From positions 19,487,118-19,551,117 of the forward strand of contig CM053334.1 in assembly GCA_028583605.1 (NCBI GenBank): DNA of 64,000 nucleotides, written 5' to 3'. The position numbers and the translations under genes are program-made. This document shows, piece after piece, positions 62,151 through 64,000 of this stretch. Within the stretch, counting starts at the first letter, position 1. Each line of letters begins with the position of its first letter. The notes below the pieces were generated by a model. The model saw only the letters and a list, made by a program, of their open reading frames with translations. It had not been told where the DNA came from and ran no database searches. The stretch is from Dastarcus helophoroides (Eukaryota > Arthropoda > Insecta > Coleoptera > Bothrideridae).

Positions 62151-64000
62151 AAATATCTGCCCAATTTATTCAAGAGTTAAAAGTACTAAGGTCATTCCGC
62201 TAACGATGACCTTAGTCAAAAATACTCGAAAAATCATCTTTTGGGGATCCCACTACCTAAAAGCATAAGACTTAACTCAATTTTTTGTATTTTATCTCTG
62301 ATTCAAGCGACCTTCAGGCGCGCTGTATTTTTAACTCAAAGGTCGCGAAAGCCTTCACATAATGGAATTGATAGTGATAAATGTGAACTAATGTTTGACG
62401 CTAATTTGACCCGACTTGAATTAAATTTCCTAGTTAAAAGTACTAAGGTCATTCCGCTCACGATGACCTTAGTCAAAAATCCTCAAAAACTCATCTTTTG
62501 GGTATGCCATTACTCAAAATTATAACGCCTAACTAAACTTTTGGGATTTTATGTCAGAGTCAAGCTACATTCAGGCGCGTTGTATTTTTAACCCAAAGGT
62601 CGCGAAAGCCTTGACACCATGAAATTGATAGTGACAAGTGTAAACTAATATTTGACATTAATTTGACCCCGCTTGAATCAAATTTCATAGTTAAAAGTAC
62701 TAAGGTCATTCCGCTTATGATGACCTTAGTCAAAAATCCTCAAAAAATCATCTTTTGGGGAGCCCACTACCTTAAATTATAAGGCCTAACTAAACACTTG
62801 AGATTTTATATCAGATTCAAGCCACATTCAAGCGCGTTGTATTTTTAACCCAAAGGTCGCGAAAGCCTTGATACAATGAAATTGATAGTGACATAAGTGT
62901 GAACTAATGTTTGACACTAATTTGACCCCGCTTGAATCAAATTTTCAAGTTAAAAGTACTAAGGTCATTCCATTTACGATGACCTTGGCCAAAAATCCTC
63001 AAAAAATCATCTTTTCGGGATCCCACTACCTTAAATTATAAGGCCTAACTAAACTCTTTGGATTTTATGTCAGATTCAAGCCGCATTCAAACGCGTTGTA
63101 TTTTTAACCCAAAGGTCGCGAAAGCCTTGACACAATGAAATTAATAGTGATAAGTGTGAACTAATGTTTGACACTAATTTGACCCCGCTTGAATCAAATT
63201 TCATAGTTGAAAGTACTAAGGTCATTCCGCTTACGATGACCTTAGTCAAAAATCCTCAATAAATTGGCTTTTGAAATCCCACCACCTAAGGCTTAACACA
63301 ATTGTTGGGCTTTTATGTCAGATTCAAACTATATTCATGCGCGTTATAATTTTAACCCTAAGGTCGCGAAAGCCTTGACACAGTGAAATTGATAGTGACA
63401 TAAGAATGAACTAATGTTTGACACTAATTTGACCCCGTTTGAATCAAATTTCATAGTTAAAAGTACTAAGGTCATTCCGCTTACGATGACCTTGGTCAAA
63501 AATCCTCGAAAAATCATCTTCGGGGATCCCACTACCCAAAAGTTATAAGGCTTTACCAAAATAAGACCTAACCTAAACTTTTAGGATTTTATGTCAGTCA
63601 AGCCACATTCAGGCGCGTTGTATTTTTAACCCAAAGGTCGCAAAGCCTTGACCAATGCAATTAGTAGTGATGATAGTGTGAACTAATGTTTGACACTTAT
63701 TTCACTTCGTTTGAATCCAATTTCCTAGTTAAAAGTACTAAGGTCATTCCGCTTACGATGACCTTAGTCAAAAATCCTAGAAAAATCATCTTTTGGGGAT
63801 CCCTACTACCTAAAATTATAAGTCCCTAACTAAACTTTTGGGATTTTAAGTCTGATTCAAGTCACATTCAGACGCTATATATTTTTAACCCTAAGGTCGC
63901 GAAAGCCTTGACACAATGAAATTAATAGTGATAAGTATGAACTAATGTTTGACACTAATTTCACCCCGCTTGAATCAAATTTCCTAGTTAAAAGTTACTA
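62151..64000. repeat. 257-bp satellite with conserved inverted repeat, runs off the window
   Basis: AAGTACTAAGGTCATTCCGC starts at about 62181, 62438, 62695, 62954, 63211, 63461, 63732 and 63991 (spacing 250-271, mostly 257). Other constant words are GGCGCGTTGTATTTTTAACC, AAAGGTCGCGAAAGCCTTGA and GACACTAATTTGACCCCGCT. Short open frames (62241-62525, 63344-63559) are by-products. Confidence 0.95.
62185..62216. repeat. Inverted repeat ACTAAGGTCAT / ATGACCTTAGT, one per 257-bp unit
   Basis: Perfect 11-bp arms with a 10-nt spacer (TCCGCTAACG). The arms recur in each of the seven units, while the spacer varies (CTAACG, CTCACG, CTTATG, TTTACG, CTTACG). The right arm is weakened only at about 62985 and 63495 (CCTTGG). 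Could form a hairpin or act as a dyad protein site. Confidence 0.85.

Larger units (their letters stand above)
53580..64000 (+). other. Start of a second satellite-filled intron (at least 10.4 kb)
   Basis: Inferred from the GTATAAAC donor at 53580. No acceptor-bounded exon was recognised before the window end. It is filled by the 235-bp and 257-bp satellites. Confidence 0.4.

Overview
This is AT-rich eukaryotic nuclear DNA, most likely from an arthropod and probably an insect. GT-AG bounded exons are separated by very long introns. A solo LTR carries a TATA box and a TCAGT-type initiator, and no bacterial gene layout is present. I cannot name the species. Well over half of the 64 kb is tandem repeat, belonging to at least seven sequence-unrelated families, and coding sequence is sparse.

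Layout: 0.2-0.4 kb, small 49-bp array. 0.93-1.0 kb, a 77-bp minus-strand exon. 1.07-10.5 kb, one minisatellite family in four states: degenerate, purine-expanded, degenerate, and homogenised as 241-bp dimers. 10.9-11.15 kb, an 18-bp minisatellite. 11.7-15.4 kb, a satellite made of AAGGTCA and CACGTG motifs, interrupted by an LTR-like insertion. 16.7-17.25 kb, (GTCTCTCTC)n followed by a long pure (CT)n. 17.25-20.5 kb, mostly single-copy. 21.4-28.66 kb, a 144-bp satellite with 420-bp and 1260-bp higher-order structure. 28.7-31.66 kb, single-copy with a 124-bp minus-strand exon. 31.66-50.4 kb, four blocks of one 14-bp satellite (consensus CGATTTCGATTTTT) separated by single-copy DNA. 50.4-53.8 kb, single-copy with three exon candidates and a solo LTR. 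53.83-62.1 kb, a 235-bp satellite built from three GCCCAG submonomers. 62.15 kb to the window end, a 257-bp satellite with a conserved inverted repeat.

Genes: exons at 29404-29281 and 1004-928 (minus strand) join in phase. They read into a YC-EF segment that I attribute to the C-terminal domain of RPE-spondin (somatomedin-B/thrombospondin type-1 domain protein, SBSPON family). The intron between them is about 28 kb and nearly all satellite. A plus-strand gene starts at 51940 and has a second, phase-compatible exon at 53411-53579. It encodes a membrane-anchored or secreted protein with an acidic stalk and a run of seven arginines. Its next intron runs into the 53.8-64 kb satellites. A minus-strand exon candidate at 51819-51669 lies head-to-head with it, and its phase would also fit the 29.3-kb exon. 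Long open frames inside the satellites are by-products of repeat structure, not genes.
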